The position numbers were made by a program, and so were the translations under genes. The notes beneath the pieces are model-generated. The model did not search any database. It saw only the letters and a program-made list of their open reading frames with translations, and was not told the DNA's origin. Below are positions 15,003 to 23,199 of a stretch of DNA of 42,975 nucleotides, one piece after another (position 1 is the first letter of the stretch; the number at the start of each line of letters is the position of its first letter). The stretch is from Streptomyces sp. A1136 (GTDB lineage Bacteria > Actinomycetota > Actinomycetes > Streptomycetales > Streptomycetaceae). The stretch spans positions 1 to 42,975 of the forward strand of contig NZ_SSBJ01000048.1 of the NCBI RefSeq assembly GCF_004795055.1, in the 5' to 3' direction.

Positions 15003-15881
15003 ATGAGCGATGACCCGCAGCGCCAGGCGCAGCCGCAGCAGTACGTCCTGACCCTCTCCTGCCCGGATAAAAAGGGCATTGTGCACGCCGTGTCCAGTTA
15101 CCTGTTCATGACCGGATGCAACATCGAGGACAGCCGGCAGTTCGGCGACCGCGACACCGGTCTGTTCTTCATGCGGGTGCACTTCGAGGCGGACGCGCCG
15201 GTCACCGTGGAGAAGCTGCGGGCCAGCTTCGCCGCGATCGGGGACTCCTTCGAAATGGACTGGCAGATCCACCGCTCGGACGAGCGGATGCGGATCGTCC
15301 TGATGGTGTCGAAGTTCGGCCACTGCCTGAACGACCTGCTGTTCCGGTCCCGGATCGGGGCGCTGCCGGTGGAGATCGCGGCGGTGGTCTCCAACCACAC
15401 CGACTTCGCGGAGCTGGTCGGCTCCTACGACATCCCCTTCGTGCACATCCCGGTGACGAAGGACACGAAGGAGGCCGCCGAGGCGGAGCTGCTGGAGCTG
15501 GTGCGCGCGCAGAACGTCGAGCTGGTGGTGTTGGCCCGGTACATGCAGGTGCTGTCGGACACCCTCTGCAAGGAACTGAGCGGGCGGATCATCAACATCC
15601 ACCACTCCTTCCTGCCGAGCTTCAAGGGCGCGAAGCCGTACCACCAGGCGCACGCGCGGGGCGTGAAGCTGATCGGCGCGACCGCGCACTACGTGACGGC
15701 CGACCTGGACGAGGGGCCGATCATCGAGCAGGAGGTCGAGCGGGTGGGCCACGAGGTGACCCCGGAACAGCTGGTGGCCATCGGCCGGGACGTGGAGTGC
15801 CAGGCCCTCGCCCGCGCGGTGAAGTGGCACAGCGAACACCGGGTGCTGCTGAACGGCACCCGCACGGTCGTCTTCGCCTGA
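15003..15881 (+). CDS. purU: Formyltetrahydrofolate deformylase PurU
   Basis: 292 residues from ATG at 15003. It hydrolyses 10-formyl-THF to formate and THF, balancing the one-carbon pool and supplying formate. An N-terminal ACT domain (residues about 13-90, VLTLSCPDKKGIVHAVSSYL) precedes a formyltransferase-fold domain. The catalytic triad is visible as Asn198 and His200 in INIHHSFLPSF and Asp236 in HYVTADLDEGP. Length and motifs are standard for PurU. It lies 14 bp after the hypothetical gene and ends at a strong bidirectional hairpin. Confidence 0.95.
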   Translation: MSDDPQRQAQPQQYVLTLSCPDKKGIVHAVSSYLFMTGCNIEDSRQFGDRDTGLFFMRVHFEADAPVTVEKLRASFAAIGDSFEMDWQIHRSDERMRIVLMVSKFGHCLNDLLFRSRIGALPVEIAAVVSNHTDFAELVGSYDIPFVHIPVTKDTKEAAEAELLELVRAQNVELVVLARYMQVLSDTLCKELSGRIINIHHSFLPSFKGAKPYHQAHARGVKLIGATAHYVTADLDEGPIIEQEVERVGHEVTPEQLVAIGRDVECQALARAVKWHSEHRVLLNGTRTVVFA

Positions 15882-15933
15882 GCGGCTGAGGCGGCCTGGG
15901 GCCTGGGGCCCGGGGCGTGGGCTGTTCAGCCGT

Positions 15934-15971
15934 CCGTCCGTGGCGCCGCCGGATTACGGCGCCACGGACGG
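15934..15971. terminator. Bidirectional hairpin terminator
   Basis: A perfect 15-bp stem (15934-15948 with 15957-15971) with an 8-nt loop lies between purU on the plus strand and the anti-sigma gene ending at 15991 on the minus strand. Confidence 0.8.
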
Positions 15972-15990
15972 CGAGCAACGGGCGGCCGCG

Positions 15991-17298
15991 CTACAGACGG
16001 CTGAGGGACGCCGCCGCGAACAGGACGTCGCGGATGGCCTCGCGGTCGCCGTGCTGGCCGGCCGCCGCGTCCTCCGGGGAGATGTGCCCGGCGGCCAGTT
16101 GGCAGAACTCCAGGCCGTCCAGCGCGATCTCCGCGACCGTGTGCTCCGACGACGGCTTCGCCGCCGGCGAATCCAGCGCGATGTCCCAACCGCCGCCGCC
16201 CGCGCCCTCGATCTCCAGGTGCAGGGTCCGGCCCGGGGCGCCCGCCGCGACCAGGCCGTGCGCCGGCCCCGCCAGACCGGCGCGGCGCCGCTCGGCCAGC
16301 GCGCCCGGCAGCAGCCGCGCCGCCAGGTCGATCATGCGGTGCAGGTGCGCCCCGGACGGCGGCTCGTACGGGTAGTCCACCGCGTCCGCGATGTCCCACG
16401 CGTGCACCCAGCACTCGAAGGCCCGCTCCAGGAACGCGTCCCCCAGCGGCAGGGCGAAGCCCCCGTAGTCGACCGCGAGCTCGGCCACGCCGTGGCCCGC
16501 GAAGGAGACCGTACGGACCAGGGTGTGACCCTGCTCCCGCCAGGGCTCGCGGACCTGCCGGGTGGTCGGGTGCCGCGCGGAGTCCCAGAAGAACTCGGTA
16601 CGTTCCGTCGTGCCGCCCTGCGGTGCCTGCGGGCCCAGCGGGTCGTCCAGGCCGAGCGCCGTCGCGACGAGCCCGTCCACCGTCAGCAGATGGCCGATCA
16701 CGCCCGCCACCGTGGTGCGCCGCGACAGGCGCCGCTCCTCCTCGAACCATTTGAGCCGTACGGGGGTGTGCCACTCCGAGTCGCCGAAGTCCCGCAGCAG
16801 GGCGTCGAGCCGCGCGGTCTCCGTGTCGTACGGGGTCGCCCACGCCGGGACGGGAATACGGGCCGGGCGCTTGCCCAGGCAGTCCTCCAGCACCCGGGAG
16901 CGCAGCAGCGGCTTGAGGTCCAGGCTCTCCTCCGGGTGCAGCAGGCCCACGGCGTCCCGCAGCCGCAGCGCCTCCTCCGCGCAGGGCGCGCACTCGGTCA
17001 GGTGGTCCTCCACCGCCTGGGTCTCCGCGGCGGAGCAGGCGGCCAGCGCCCACGCCCCCAGCAGGGACTTCAGTACGGCGTGCGTGGGCGGCGGTTCCGG
17101 CGCGGCCGCGCTCTCCGCCGCGGTCTCCGCCGCGATCCCGGCCGCGGTCTCGGGCGCCGCCGCGGGTTGCGACGCGGGCCGCGGGTCCGGCAGCGGGTCG
17201 AGGTCGTCGGCGGCCCCGCGCGGGCCCGGTATCCGCGCCGCACCGCCCACGGGCCGCTCGTAACCGTCGTCGGGCACCTCTTCGGCGGGTCCGGTCAT
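15991..17298 (-). CDS. Zinc-finger anti-sigma factor fused to a maleylpyruvate-isomerase-type (MDMPI/DinB) domain
   Basis: 435 residues. Its ATG at 17298 overlaps the sigma-factor stop codon as ATGA, so the two are translationally coupled. After an Ala/Pro-rich tail of about 70 residues comes an anti-sigma zinc finger with His99, Cys103 and Cys106 (HLTECAPC, the HxxxCxxC motif). From about residue 150 the protein resembles mycothiol-dependent maleylpyruvate isomerase N-terminal domains (RRTTVAGVIGHLLTVDGLVA, ECWVHAWDIADAVDYPYEPP), which bind a metal through His residues in a DinB-like bundle. It has no membrane segment, so it should be a cytosolic inhibitor of the adjacent sigma factor. Sensing of thiol or redox state is inference. 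Confidence 0.85.
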   Translation of the reverse strand: MTGPAEEVPDDGYERPVGGAARIPGPRGAADDLDPLPDPRPASQPAAAPETAAGIAAETAAESAAAPEPPPTHAVLKSLLGAWALAACSAAETQAVEDHLTECAPCAEEALRLRDAVGLLHPEESLDLKPLLRSRVLEDCLGKRPARIPVPAWATPYDTETARLDALLRDFGDSEWHTPVRLKWFEEERRLSRRTTVAGVIGHLLTVDGLVATALGLDDPLGPQAPQGGTTERTEFFWDSARHPTTRQVREPWREQGHTLVRTVSFAGHGVAELAVDYGGFALPLGDAFLERAFECWVHAWDIADAVDYPYEPPSGAHLHRMIDLAARLLPGALAERRRAGLAGPAHGLVAAGAPGRTLHLEIEGAGGGGWDIALDSPAAKPSSEHTVAEIALDGLEFCQLAAGHISPEDAAAGQHGDREAIRDVLFAAASLSRL

Positions 17299-17873
17299 CG
17301 GGGCGTTCCATATCCGGGCGGGCCGTATCCGGGCGGGGCGGTGTCCTCCCGGGGGAGGGCGTTGGCGGTCGACAGCAACTGGAGCCCGAGCCGCAGCCGG
17401 CGCCGCGCCTCGTCCTCGCTGATCTGGAGGTCGGCGGCGGCCTGCCGGTAATCGCGCCGCTTGAAGTAGGCGAGTTCCAGCGCGGAGCGCAGCGGCGCCG
17501 GCATCGAGGTGACGATGTAGTCCGCGCGGGCGGCGGCGTTGGCGCTGCGCACCTTCTGCTCCAGCTCCTCGCGGGAGCCGCGGCCCAACTCGGCCTGGCG
17601 CAGCCGCGCCACCGCCTGGCCCTGGGTGATCCGGGCTACCCAGGAGCGCAGGGAGCCCTGCTTGGGGTCGTAGGCGTCCGGGTTCTCCCAGATGTACCCG
17701 AACACCTCACGGGTGATCCGGTCCGCGGCCGTCTCGTCACCCAGCACCCGGTGCGCGAGGCTGTGCACGAGCGAGGCAAAGCGGTCGTACAGCTCGCCGA
17801 GCGCGGCGGCCTCGCCGCGGGCGAGGCGTTGCTGCATGCGGCGGTCCCAGCGCGGTGGTACGTCCTTCGGCAT
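17295..17873 (-). CDS. ECF RNA polymerase sigma factor
   Basis: 192 residues from ATG at 17873. Region 2 covers about 15-85 (EAAALGELYDRFASLVHSLA, VFGYIWENPDAYDP, SLRSWVARITQGQAVARLR). Region 4 covers about 115-170 (MPAPLRSALELAYFKRRDYR, then QISEDEARRRLRLGLQLL). The last 20 residues are a Pro/Gly/Tyr tail (PPGYGPPGYGTPR). It is the first gene of a two-gene operon with its anti-sigma factor, overlapping by 4 bp. A nested inverted repeat lies just upstream of the start. Confidence 0.9.
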   Translation of the reverse strand: MPKDVPPRWDRRMQQRLARGEAAALGELYDRFASLVHSLAHRVLGDETAADRITREVFGYIWENPDAYDPKQGSLRSWVARITQGQAVARLRQAELGRGSREELEQKVRSANAAARADYIVTSMPAPLRSALELAYFKRRDYRQAAADLQISEDEARRRLRLGLQLLSTANALPREDTAPPGYGPPGYGTPR

Positions 17874-18246
17874 AGTGGCCCCCAGCCTCCAGCTCCCAGC
17901 CGTGTGTCGACCCGACGAATGTAGTCGGCACACGGTGGGACGCGCCCGTCTTTGGGCGAAGCCCGCCCGGGAAGTGTGCCCGTCGTGGTACGGGCACCGA
18001 CGCCGCGCGAAAGGAACATGACGCCCGCATAGGCACATCTGTACGCGCCCCGCCGCGCTTCCCGTGCGCGGGTTCGATGCGGCCATCTCCCCGACGGCTC
18101 GGCTTAACGTGCGGGCCACCGAGGCCGTACGCTCCTGCCTTGTCTTGAACCGCTCCTCGTGAGGTGCTTGACGGCACCCCACGGCCGCGTTTCCTGACCG
18201 CACCTGAACTGCACCCACACGCACATGTGAAGGCGGAACGCCGAAT
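17874..18246. promoter_or_regulatory. 373-bp divergent promoter region, sigma factor / EF-hand gene
   Basis: It carries no gene. It holds a nested inverted repeat at 17900-17935: CCGTGTG pairs with CACACGG, and inside it CCGAC (17912-17916) pairs with GTCGG (17924-17928), separated on one side by TCGAC. A second stem, GTGCCCGT/ACGGGCAC, lies at 17976-17997. The first begins 27 bp from the sigma-factor start codon and could be an operator or a leader hairpin. Confidence 0.5.
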
Positions 18247-18771
18247 ATGGACAGCGCAGAGTACGAGCGCAAGATCGCCTCCCGATTCGCCACCTTCGAC
18301 CAGGACGGGTCCGGCTACATCGACCGCGAGGATTTCAGCGTCGCCGCGCGGGCGGTGCTGGCCGAATTCGGGGTCCGGGCACGATCGGACAAGGGTCAGT
18401 CCGTCTTCGCCGGCGCCGAGGCGTTCTGGCAGGGAATGGCGGGCATCGCGGACGTCGACGGCGACCAGCGGGTGTCGCGCGAGGAGTTCGTGACGGGTGC
18501 GGTGAAGCGGCTGCGCGACAACCCGGAGCGCTTCGCGGAGATCGCCCGGCCGTTCCTGCGCGCGGTGATCGCGGCGGCCTCCGACGACGGCTCGGCGGCC
18601 GGCGCCTCCCCGGCGGCCGCCACCCGCGTCCTGCGCGTACTCGGCACCCCGCCGGAGTTGGCGGCGCAGATCGCCACGGGCCTCGACGCGGACGGCGACG
18701 GACGGATCTCGGAGGAGGAGATCCTCACGGCCTTCGCCGGCTACTGCGGCGTGGCCGCGCCGGACGCCTGA
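18247..18771 (+). CDS. EF-hand calcium-binding protein
   Basis: 174 residues. Three canonical EF-hand loops are visible: residues 18-29 (DQDGSGYIDRED), 69-80 (DVDGDQRVSREE) and 147-158 (DADGDGRISEEE). Each has acidic or oxygen ligands at positions 1, 3, 5, 9 and 12. Position 12 of the first loop is Asp rather than Glu. The region between loops 2 and 3 is consistent with a degenerate fourth hand. The layout matches calerythrin-like streptomycete proteins thought to buffer or sense cytosolic calcium. There is no signal peptide. It is monocistronic, followed by a hairpin. Confidence 0.9.
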   Translation: MDSAEYERKIASRFATFDQDGSGYIDREDFSVAARAVLAEFGVRARSDKGQSVFAGAEAFWQGMAGIADVDGDQRVSREEFVTGAVKRLRDNPERFAEIARPFLRAVIAAASDDGSAAGASPAAATRVLRVLGTPPELAAQIATGLDADGDGRISEEEILTAFAGYCGVAAPDA

Positions 18772-18780
18772 CCCTTCCGC

Positions 18781-18816
18781 CGGAGCGGGGCACCCCCAGG
18801 GGGGCGCCCCGCTCCG
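18781..18816 (+). terminator. Hairpin terminator after the EF-hand gene
   Basis: CGGAGCGGGGC (18781-18791) pairs perfectly with 18806-18816, and the loop contains CCCCC/GGGGG that can extend the stem. It starts 10 bp after the stop codon. Confidence 0.8.
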
Positions 18817-18824
18817 CCGTTTCC

Positions 18825-18932
18825 GAGCCGACCGAGTACCTCACGCTCTACGCGCTCGGCCACGACGACATCGACCACGTCCCCGTCTCCGAACACGAGG
18901 CGGCCGCCTTCATCGAGTCGGTGACGCGCTAA
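18825..18932 (+). pseudogene. Possible C-terminal remnant of a lost gene
   Basis: One frame reads PTEYLTLYALGHDDIDHVP and continues VSEHEAAAFIESVTR to a TAA at 18930-18932. It has codon bias and composition like a real protein terminus, but no start codon or ribosome-binding site: it begins inside the spacer behind the EF-hand terminator. It could be the surviving end of a deleted gene or chance. The family is not recognised. Confidence 0.3.
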
Positions 18933-19430
18933 CCGAGGGCGCCGGACAGGCCACGTGACCGCCGGCGCCGGTGCCCGCCGGGCTCGGGCGCTCCCACCGC
19001 CGGTGCGACGTACGGGCTCGCAGGCGGCCTAGCCGCACAACTCGCCGCTCCGGGAGAGGGAAGCGGGGGTGGCCGGCCGGCGGAGACGACGACCTCCGGC
19101 GTCCCACCGGTCCCGGTAGGACTCGACGCGGTCCGGGGCTGACCGGGCCCCTATGGTCTGGTACGCCGTGCGCCTCTCCCCGCCCGTCGAGGCCCGAGAG
19201 AACCCGGTGTCGGCGCGCCGCAAGGGTCGGCTGTCCCCCGATCACGATGGGTTGGAGGGCCGCGCGTCATTTAGTCCAACTGCCGCCCGTGAAACGGCAT
19301 TTACCGCTTGTGCGCATCACGGCACGAGCAAGATCCAAGATCTGAGCATCTGTTGAGCGGGAACGGTTTGTTCCGCTGGTTAGCTGAGTTTCGCAAGCCA
19401 CCCCCCAACGTGAAGGGCTTCCGCTCAGCC
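18933..19430. other. About 500-bp non-coding stretch before the secreted protein
   Basis: Several short frames are open but none is convincing. From about 19250 the sequence becomes clearly less GC-rich, which fits a promoter and leader. An imperfect inverted repeat (AGCGGGAAC, GGTTT, GTTCCGCT) at 19356-19377 lies 54 bp before the start codon and could be an operator. Confidence 0.45.
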
Positions 19431-20171
19431 ATGTCCAAGGTCATAACCCCCCGCCGCACCGCAGCCGTTCTCGCCGTCCTCGCCTCCACCGCGCTGCTGG
19501 GCACCGGCAACGCCAGCGCCTCGCTCATCTCGCAGGACGGCGCGCGCATCGCCGCCTACCAGAACTCCCTCAAGAGCAGCACCGAAGAGGGCGCGGCCGA
19601 CGCCCTGCGGGACTTCGACGCCCTGGGTCACGACAAGCAGGTGAAGTTCCTCAACTACGCCGAGGACCCCGAGAACCTCAAGGCGCTGCTCGAAGAGGTC
19701 GCCGACGTCCCCACCGACGGCACGCCCTCGCACTCGCTGGTGAACCTCAAGAACGGCGACGTCCAGATCGCCGGTGACAGCGAGGCCACCTTCACCCCCG
19801 ACGCCGGCGACCTCTCCGGTGTCTCCGCAGCGGGCAAGCTGCACGCCGGCTGGTGGGACACCACCTACACCGTCCGGCAGAAGATCTTCGGCATCACCAT
19901 CACCAAGCTGAGTGTGTGGGTGAACTACCACACCAACGGCTCCAAGATCGACAAGGTCGACCACGCCGACTGCGGCAAGCGCAACTTCAACGGCGCCGTC
20001 TCCATCGGCCACGGCGTCCCGAAGGCCCAGCTCGCCGACGGCAACGCCATCGGCCAGGTCGTCTGGGAGGGCTCGATCATCTACAAGGGCTTCGGCGTCG
20101 AGATCGACAAGCGCCAGCAGGTCGTCGCCAACGCCTACGGGTTCAAGAGCGGTTACCTGAAGAACATCTAA
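19431..20171 (+). CDS. Secreted protein of unknown function
   Basis: 246 residues from ATG at 19431. A classical Sec signal peptide (basic PRR, then AAVLAVLASTALLGTGNASA) is cleaved after about residue 30. The mature protein has a charged helical N-terminal half (LRDFDALGHDKQVKFLNYAE, ENLKALLEEV). Its C-terminal half is rich in beta strands and aromatics (AGWWDTTYTVRQKIFGITIT, KLSVWVNYHTNGSKIDKV, QVVWEGSIIYKGFGVEIDKR) and has one Cys. I do not recognise the fold; a beta-sandwich or interaction domain is a guess. It is monocistronic, with an AT-richer upstream region and a convergent terminator downstream. Confidence 0.8.
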   Translation: MSKVITPRRTAAVLAVLASTALLGTGNASASLISQDGARIAAYQNSLKSSTEEGAADALRDFDALGHDKQVKFLNYAEDPENLKALLEEVADVPTDGTPSHSLVNLKNGDVQIAGDSEATFTPDAGDLSGVSAAGKLHAGWWDTTYTVRQKIFGITITKLSVWVNYHTNGSKIDKVDHADCGKRNFNGAVSIGHGVPKAQLADGNAIGQVVWEGSIIYKGFGVEIDKRQQVVANAYGFKSGYLKNI

Positions 20172-20193
20172 CCCTCACCGCGCAAGCGCTCCC

Positions 20194-20233
20194 GCCGGTC
20201 TCCGAGTCCCCCACCCTCGTCTCGGAGGCCGGC
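20194..20233. terminator. Hairpin between convergent genes
   Basis: GCCGGTCTCCGAG (20194-20206) pairs with CTCGGAGGCCGGC (20221-20233) with one mismatch. It separates the secreted-protein gene (plus) from the acyl-CoA ligase gene (minus). Confidence 0.65.
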
Positions 20234-20248
20234 GCGCCGCGTTCGCCC

Positions 20249-21832
20249 TCAGGCGTAGCGCTCGCGGAGTTTGTACTTGAGCACCTTGCGCAGGGCGTCG
20301 TTGCGCGGCAGGGCTTCCACCAGCTCCAGTTGCTCCGGGAGCTTGTGCGGGGACAGTCCCTGGGCGCGCAGGTGGGCCGTGACACCGGACAGCGTCAACG
20401 CGGGCGCCCCCGGGGGTTGCTCGACCACCGCGCAGACGCGTTCGCCGCGCTCCGGGTCCGGGAGGCCGATGACGGCGGCGTCGGCGACATCGGGGAGCAG
20501 GTGGAGCAGGTCCTCGATCTCCTTCGCCGAGATGTTCTCCCCCTTGCGGATGATGACGTCCTTGCTGCGGCCGGTCAGGACCAGGTGCCCGTCGGGGGTG
20601 AGGTGACCGAGATCGCCGGTGATCAGGTAGCCGTCGGCGTCGAAGGCCTCCGCCGTCCGGTCGGGGTTCAGGTAGCCCCGGCAGACCGCCTCGCCCCGCA
20701 GGCGGACCTCCCCGTCGACGGACGGCGGCAGCGGGGTGCCCTCAGGGGTCGTGATGCGGATCGACATGCCCTTCGGGGGCCGGCCCTCGGTGGTCGCGAG
20801 GTTCTCGTCCGTGTCGTCCGGGTCCCCCATCGTGATCATCGGGACCTCGGTCATGCCGTAGCCGTGGGTGAGCCCGCAGCCCAGTTCGCGGACGACCGCG
20901 TGGTAGATCTCCGGCGGCTTCGGGGCGCCTCCGCCCGCCAACAGGCGCAGGCTCGGGACGAGCTTCGTGCCCGGGGCCTTGCGCTGCTCGGTGAGGAACA
21001 TGGAGTAGAAGGCGGTGGAGCCGCCGGCGATGGTGACCCCGTGACGGCGGTACCCCTCCAGGGCGTCCGGCATCGCGAACTTCTCGAACAGGACCGCCGG
21101 GAACCCGTACAGCAGCAGCATCACCAGGTAGTCGGGGCCGCCTATGTGCGCGTACGGGAACGCCACCGAGCCGACGTCCCCCGGCACCGGCCGCAGGGCG
21201 TCCGCCAGGCAGGAGCCGCCGGCGATCAGGGACCGGTCGGTGTGCAGCACGCCCTTGGGGTCGGAGGTCGTGCCGGAGGTCCAGTAGATCCAGCGGACGT
21301 CCGTCCCCGAGGCGGGCGGCGCGGGCAGGATGGCCGGGTCGCCGGTCGGGAGGTCCTCGTAGGCCCCGAACACCCCCCGCGCCCCCAGTCGGGCCGCCAT
21401 CGCCGCGTGGTCGAAGCCGCGCCACTCCCCGGGGACGGCGAAGAACTCCGCCCCCGACTCCCGCAGCGCGAAGCCCGCCTCCCGGTCCCGGTAGAAGGGG
21501 ATGACGGGTGATTGGACGGCGCCGAGCCGGGCCAGCGCGAGGGAGAGCAGCACCGTCTCGATCCGGGTCGGCAGTTGCCAGGCGACGACCGTGCCCAGCC
21601 GGACGCCCATCGCGTACAGGCCCGCCGCGACCCGTTCCGCGCGGTCGTGGAGCGCGCCGAAGGTGAGGGTGCGGTCGTCGGCCGGGTCCGGGGCGGCCTC
21701 GATCAGCACGGGGGTGGTGGGGCTGAGGGCGGCCCGGCGGGCGACGAGCTCCCAGAGGGTGCGGGAGCCGCCGAGACCCCGCGCCGTCTCCACCGCCGTT
21801 TCGGAGTCCGTCGTCCGGTCCTTCCTCGTCAT
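20249..21832 (-). CDS. AMP-forming acyl-CoA synthetase/ligase
   Basis: 527 residues of the ANL superfamily, which activates a carboxylic acid to its CoA thioester via an acyl-AMP. The P-loop-like motif YWTSGTTSDPKG is at about 183-194. HGYGMTEVPM is the A5-type motif, DGYLITGDLG and GRSKDVIIRKGENI form the hinge region, and the catalytic Lys is Lys516 in RNDALRKVLK. It resembles cyclohexanecarboxylate- and medium-chain acyl-CoA ligases. It is divergent from the amidohydrolase operon, and the shared intergenic region has two copies of the island's palindrome, one 31 bp from this start. It probably activates the substrate of the island. Confidence 0.9.
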   Translation of the reverse strand: MTRKDRTTDSETAVETARGLGGSRTLWELVARRAALSPTTPVLIEAAPDPADDRTLTFGALHDRAERVAAGLYAMGVRLGTVVAWQLPTRIETVLLSLALARLGAVQSPVIPFYRDREAGFALRESGAEFFAVPGEWRGFDHAAMAARLGARGVFGAYEDLPTGDPAILPAPPASGTDVRWIYWTSGTTSDPKGVLHTDRSLIAGGSCLADALRPVPGDVGSVAFPYAHIGGPDYLVMLLLYGFPAVLFEKFAMPDALEGYRRHGVTIAGGSTAFYSMFLTEQRKAPGTKLVPSLRLLAGGGAPKPPEIYHAVVRELGCGLTHGYGMTEVPMITMGDPDDTDENLATTEGRPPKGMSIRITTPEGTPLPPSVDGEVRLRGEAVCRGYLNPDRTAEAFDADGYLITGDLGHLTPDGHLVLTGRSKDVIIRKGENISAKEIEDLLHLLPDVADAAVIGLPDPERGERVCAVVEQPPGAPALTLSGVTAHLRAQGLSPHKLPEQLELVEALPRNDALRKVLKYKLRERYA

Positions 21833-21862
21833 CCCGAATCCTCCCCCTCGCTCCGCCCCTGG

Positions 21863-21877
21863 CTGACGATGTGTCAG
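21863..21877. promoter_or_regulatory. Operator A of the island palindrome
   Basis: CTGACGATGTGTCAG is a 15-bp palindrome with one mismatch from CTGACGnnnCGTCAG, 31 bp upstream of the acyl-CoA ligase start (minus strand). Confidence 0.65.
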
Positions 21878-21939
21878 ATCAGGCGAGAGCGTAGGGCTCC
21901 GACGCTTGCCGGTCCAGAGCGGGCGGCGCTAGCTTGTTT

Positions 21940-21954
21940 CTGACGGTCCATCAG
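21940..21954. promoter_or_regulatory. Operator B of the island palindrome
   Basis: CTGACGGTCCATCAG lies 25 bp upstream of the amidohydrolase start (plus strand), with one mismatch from the consensus. Its centre is 77 bp from that of operator A. Confidence 0.65.
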
Positions 21955-21978
21955 ATACGGCGAGGGGACACCGGACAC

Positions 21979-23199
21979 ATGGACACGGAACTGCCACGGA
22001 TCATCAGCGTCGACGACCACGTGATCGAACCCGCCCACCTCTTCGACGTGTGGCTGCCGGCCAAGTACCGCGACCGCGGTCCCAAGGCGCTCACCGCGGG
22101 CATCGGCGAGCTGGTCTACACCGGCGGCAAGTACGTGATCTCCATGGACCCCGAGGGACCGCCGACCGACTGGTGGATCTACGAGGACCTGAAGTTCCCG
22201 TACAAGCGCAACATCGCCGCCGTCGGCTTCGACCGCGACGACATGACCCTGGAGGGCATCACCCGCGAGGAGATGCGCCGCGGCTGCTGGGACCCCGCGG
22301 CCCGGCTGGCGGACATGGACCTCAACCACGTCGAGGCCTCCCTGTGCTTCCCGACCTTCCCCCGGTTCTGTGGTCAGACCTTCGCCGAGGCGCACGACAA
22401 GGAAGTGGCCCTGGCCTGCGTGCGCGCCTACAACGACTGGATGGTCGAGGAATGGTGCGGTGACAGCGGCGGCCGGTTGATCCCGCTGTGCATCGTCCCG
22501 CTCTGGGACATCGACCTGGCGGTGGCGGAGGTCCGGCGCAACGCCGCGCGGGGCGTGCGCGCCGTCACCTTCTCCGAGATCCCGACCTACCTCGGCCTGC
22601 CGTCCATCCACTCCGGGTACTGGGACCCCTTCTTCGCCGTCTGCCAGGAGACCGGCACCGTCGTCAACATGCACATCGGCTCCTCCTCTCAGATGCCCGC
22701 CGCGTCCCCGGACGCGCCGCCCGCCGTGCAGGCCGCGCTCAGCTTCAACAACGCGATGGCCTCGATGATGGACTTCCTCTTCAGCGGGGTGCTGGTGCGC
22801 TTCCCGACGCTCAAGCTGGCCTACAGCGAAGGCCAGATGGGTTGGATCCCGTACGCCCTGGAACGCGCCGACGACGTGTGGCGCGAGCACCGCGCATGGG
22901 GCGGGGTCCGCGACCTGATCCCCGAGCCGCCGTCCGCCTACTACTACCGGCAGATGTTCTGCTGCTTCTTCCGCGACAAGCACGGCATCGCCTCGCTCGA
23001 CGTCGTCGGACGCGACAACGCGACCTTCGAGACCGACTACCCGCACGTCGACTCGACCTTCCCGCACACCAAGGACGTCGCCCTCGACCACGTGAAGGGC
23101 CTCGACGACGAGACCGTCTACAAGCTGATGCGGGGCAACGCCATCCGCATGCTGGGCCTGGACCTCGACCGCCGGCGCGGGGACCGCCAGTGGACCTGA
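21979..23199 (+). CDS. Amidohydrolase-2 family metal-dependent hydrolase
   Basis: 406 residues from ATG at 21979 (GAGGGGA upstream). It is a TIM-barrel of the amidohydrolase-related (ACMSD-like) family: ISVDDHVIEPAHLFDVWLP at the N-terminus, VNMHIGSSS with a conserved His in the middle, and ATFETDYPHVDSTFPHTKD near the C-terminus, where the Asp of the metal site lies. Relatives act as decarboxylases or ring-cleaving hydrolases in aromatic and steroid catabolism. It is the first gene of an operon with two acyl-CoA dehydrogenases; its stop codon overlaps the next start by 10 bp. Confidence 0.88.
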   Translation: MDTELPRIISVDDHVIEPAHLFDVWLPAKYRDRGPKALTAGIGELVYTGGKYVISMDPEGPPTDWWIYEDLKFPYKRNIAAVGFDRDDMTLEGITREEMRRGCWDPAARLADMDLNHVEASLCFPTFPRFCGQTFAEAHDKEVALACVRAYNDWMVEEWCGDSGGRLIPLCIVPLWDIDLAVAEVRRNAARGVRAVTFSEIPTYLGLPSIHSGYWDPFFAVCQETGTVVNMHIGSSSQMPAASPDAPPAVQAALSFNNAMASMMDFLFSGVLVRFPTLKLAYSEGQMGWIPYALERADDVWREHRAWGGVRDLIPEPPSAYYYRQMFCCFFRDKHGIASLDVVGRDNATFETDYPHVDSTFPHTKDVALDHVKGLDDETVYKLMRGNAIRMLGLDLDRRRGDRQWT

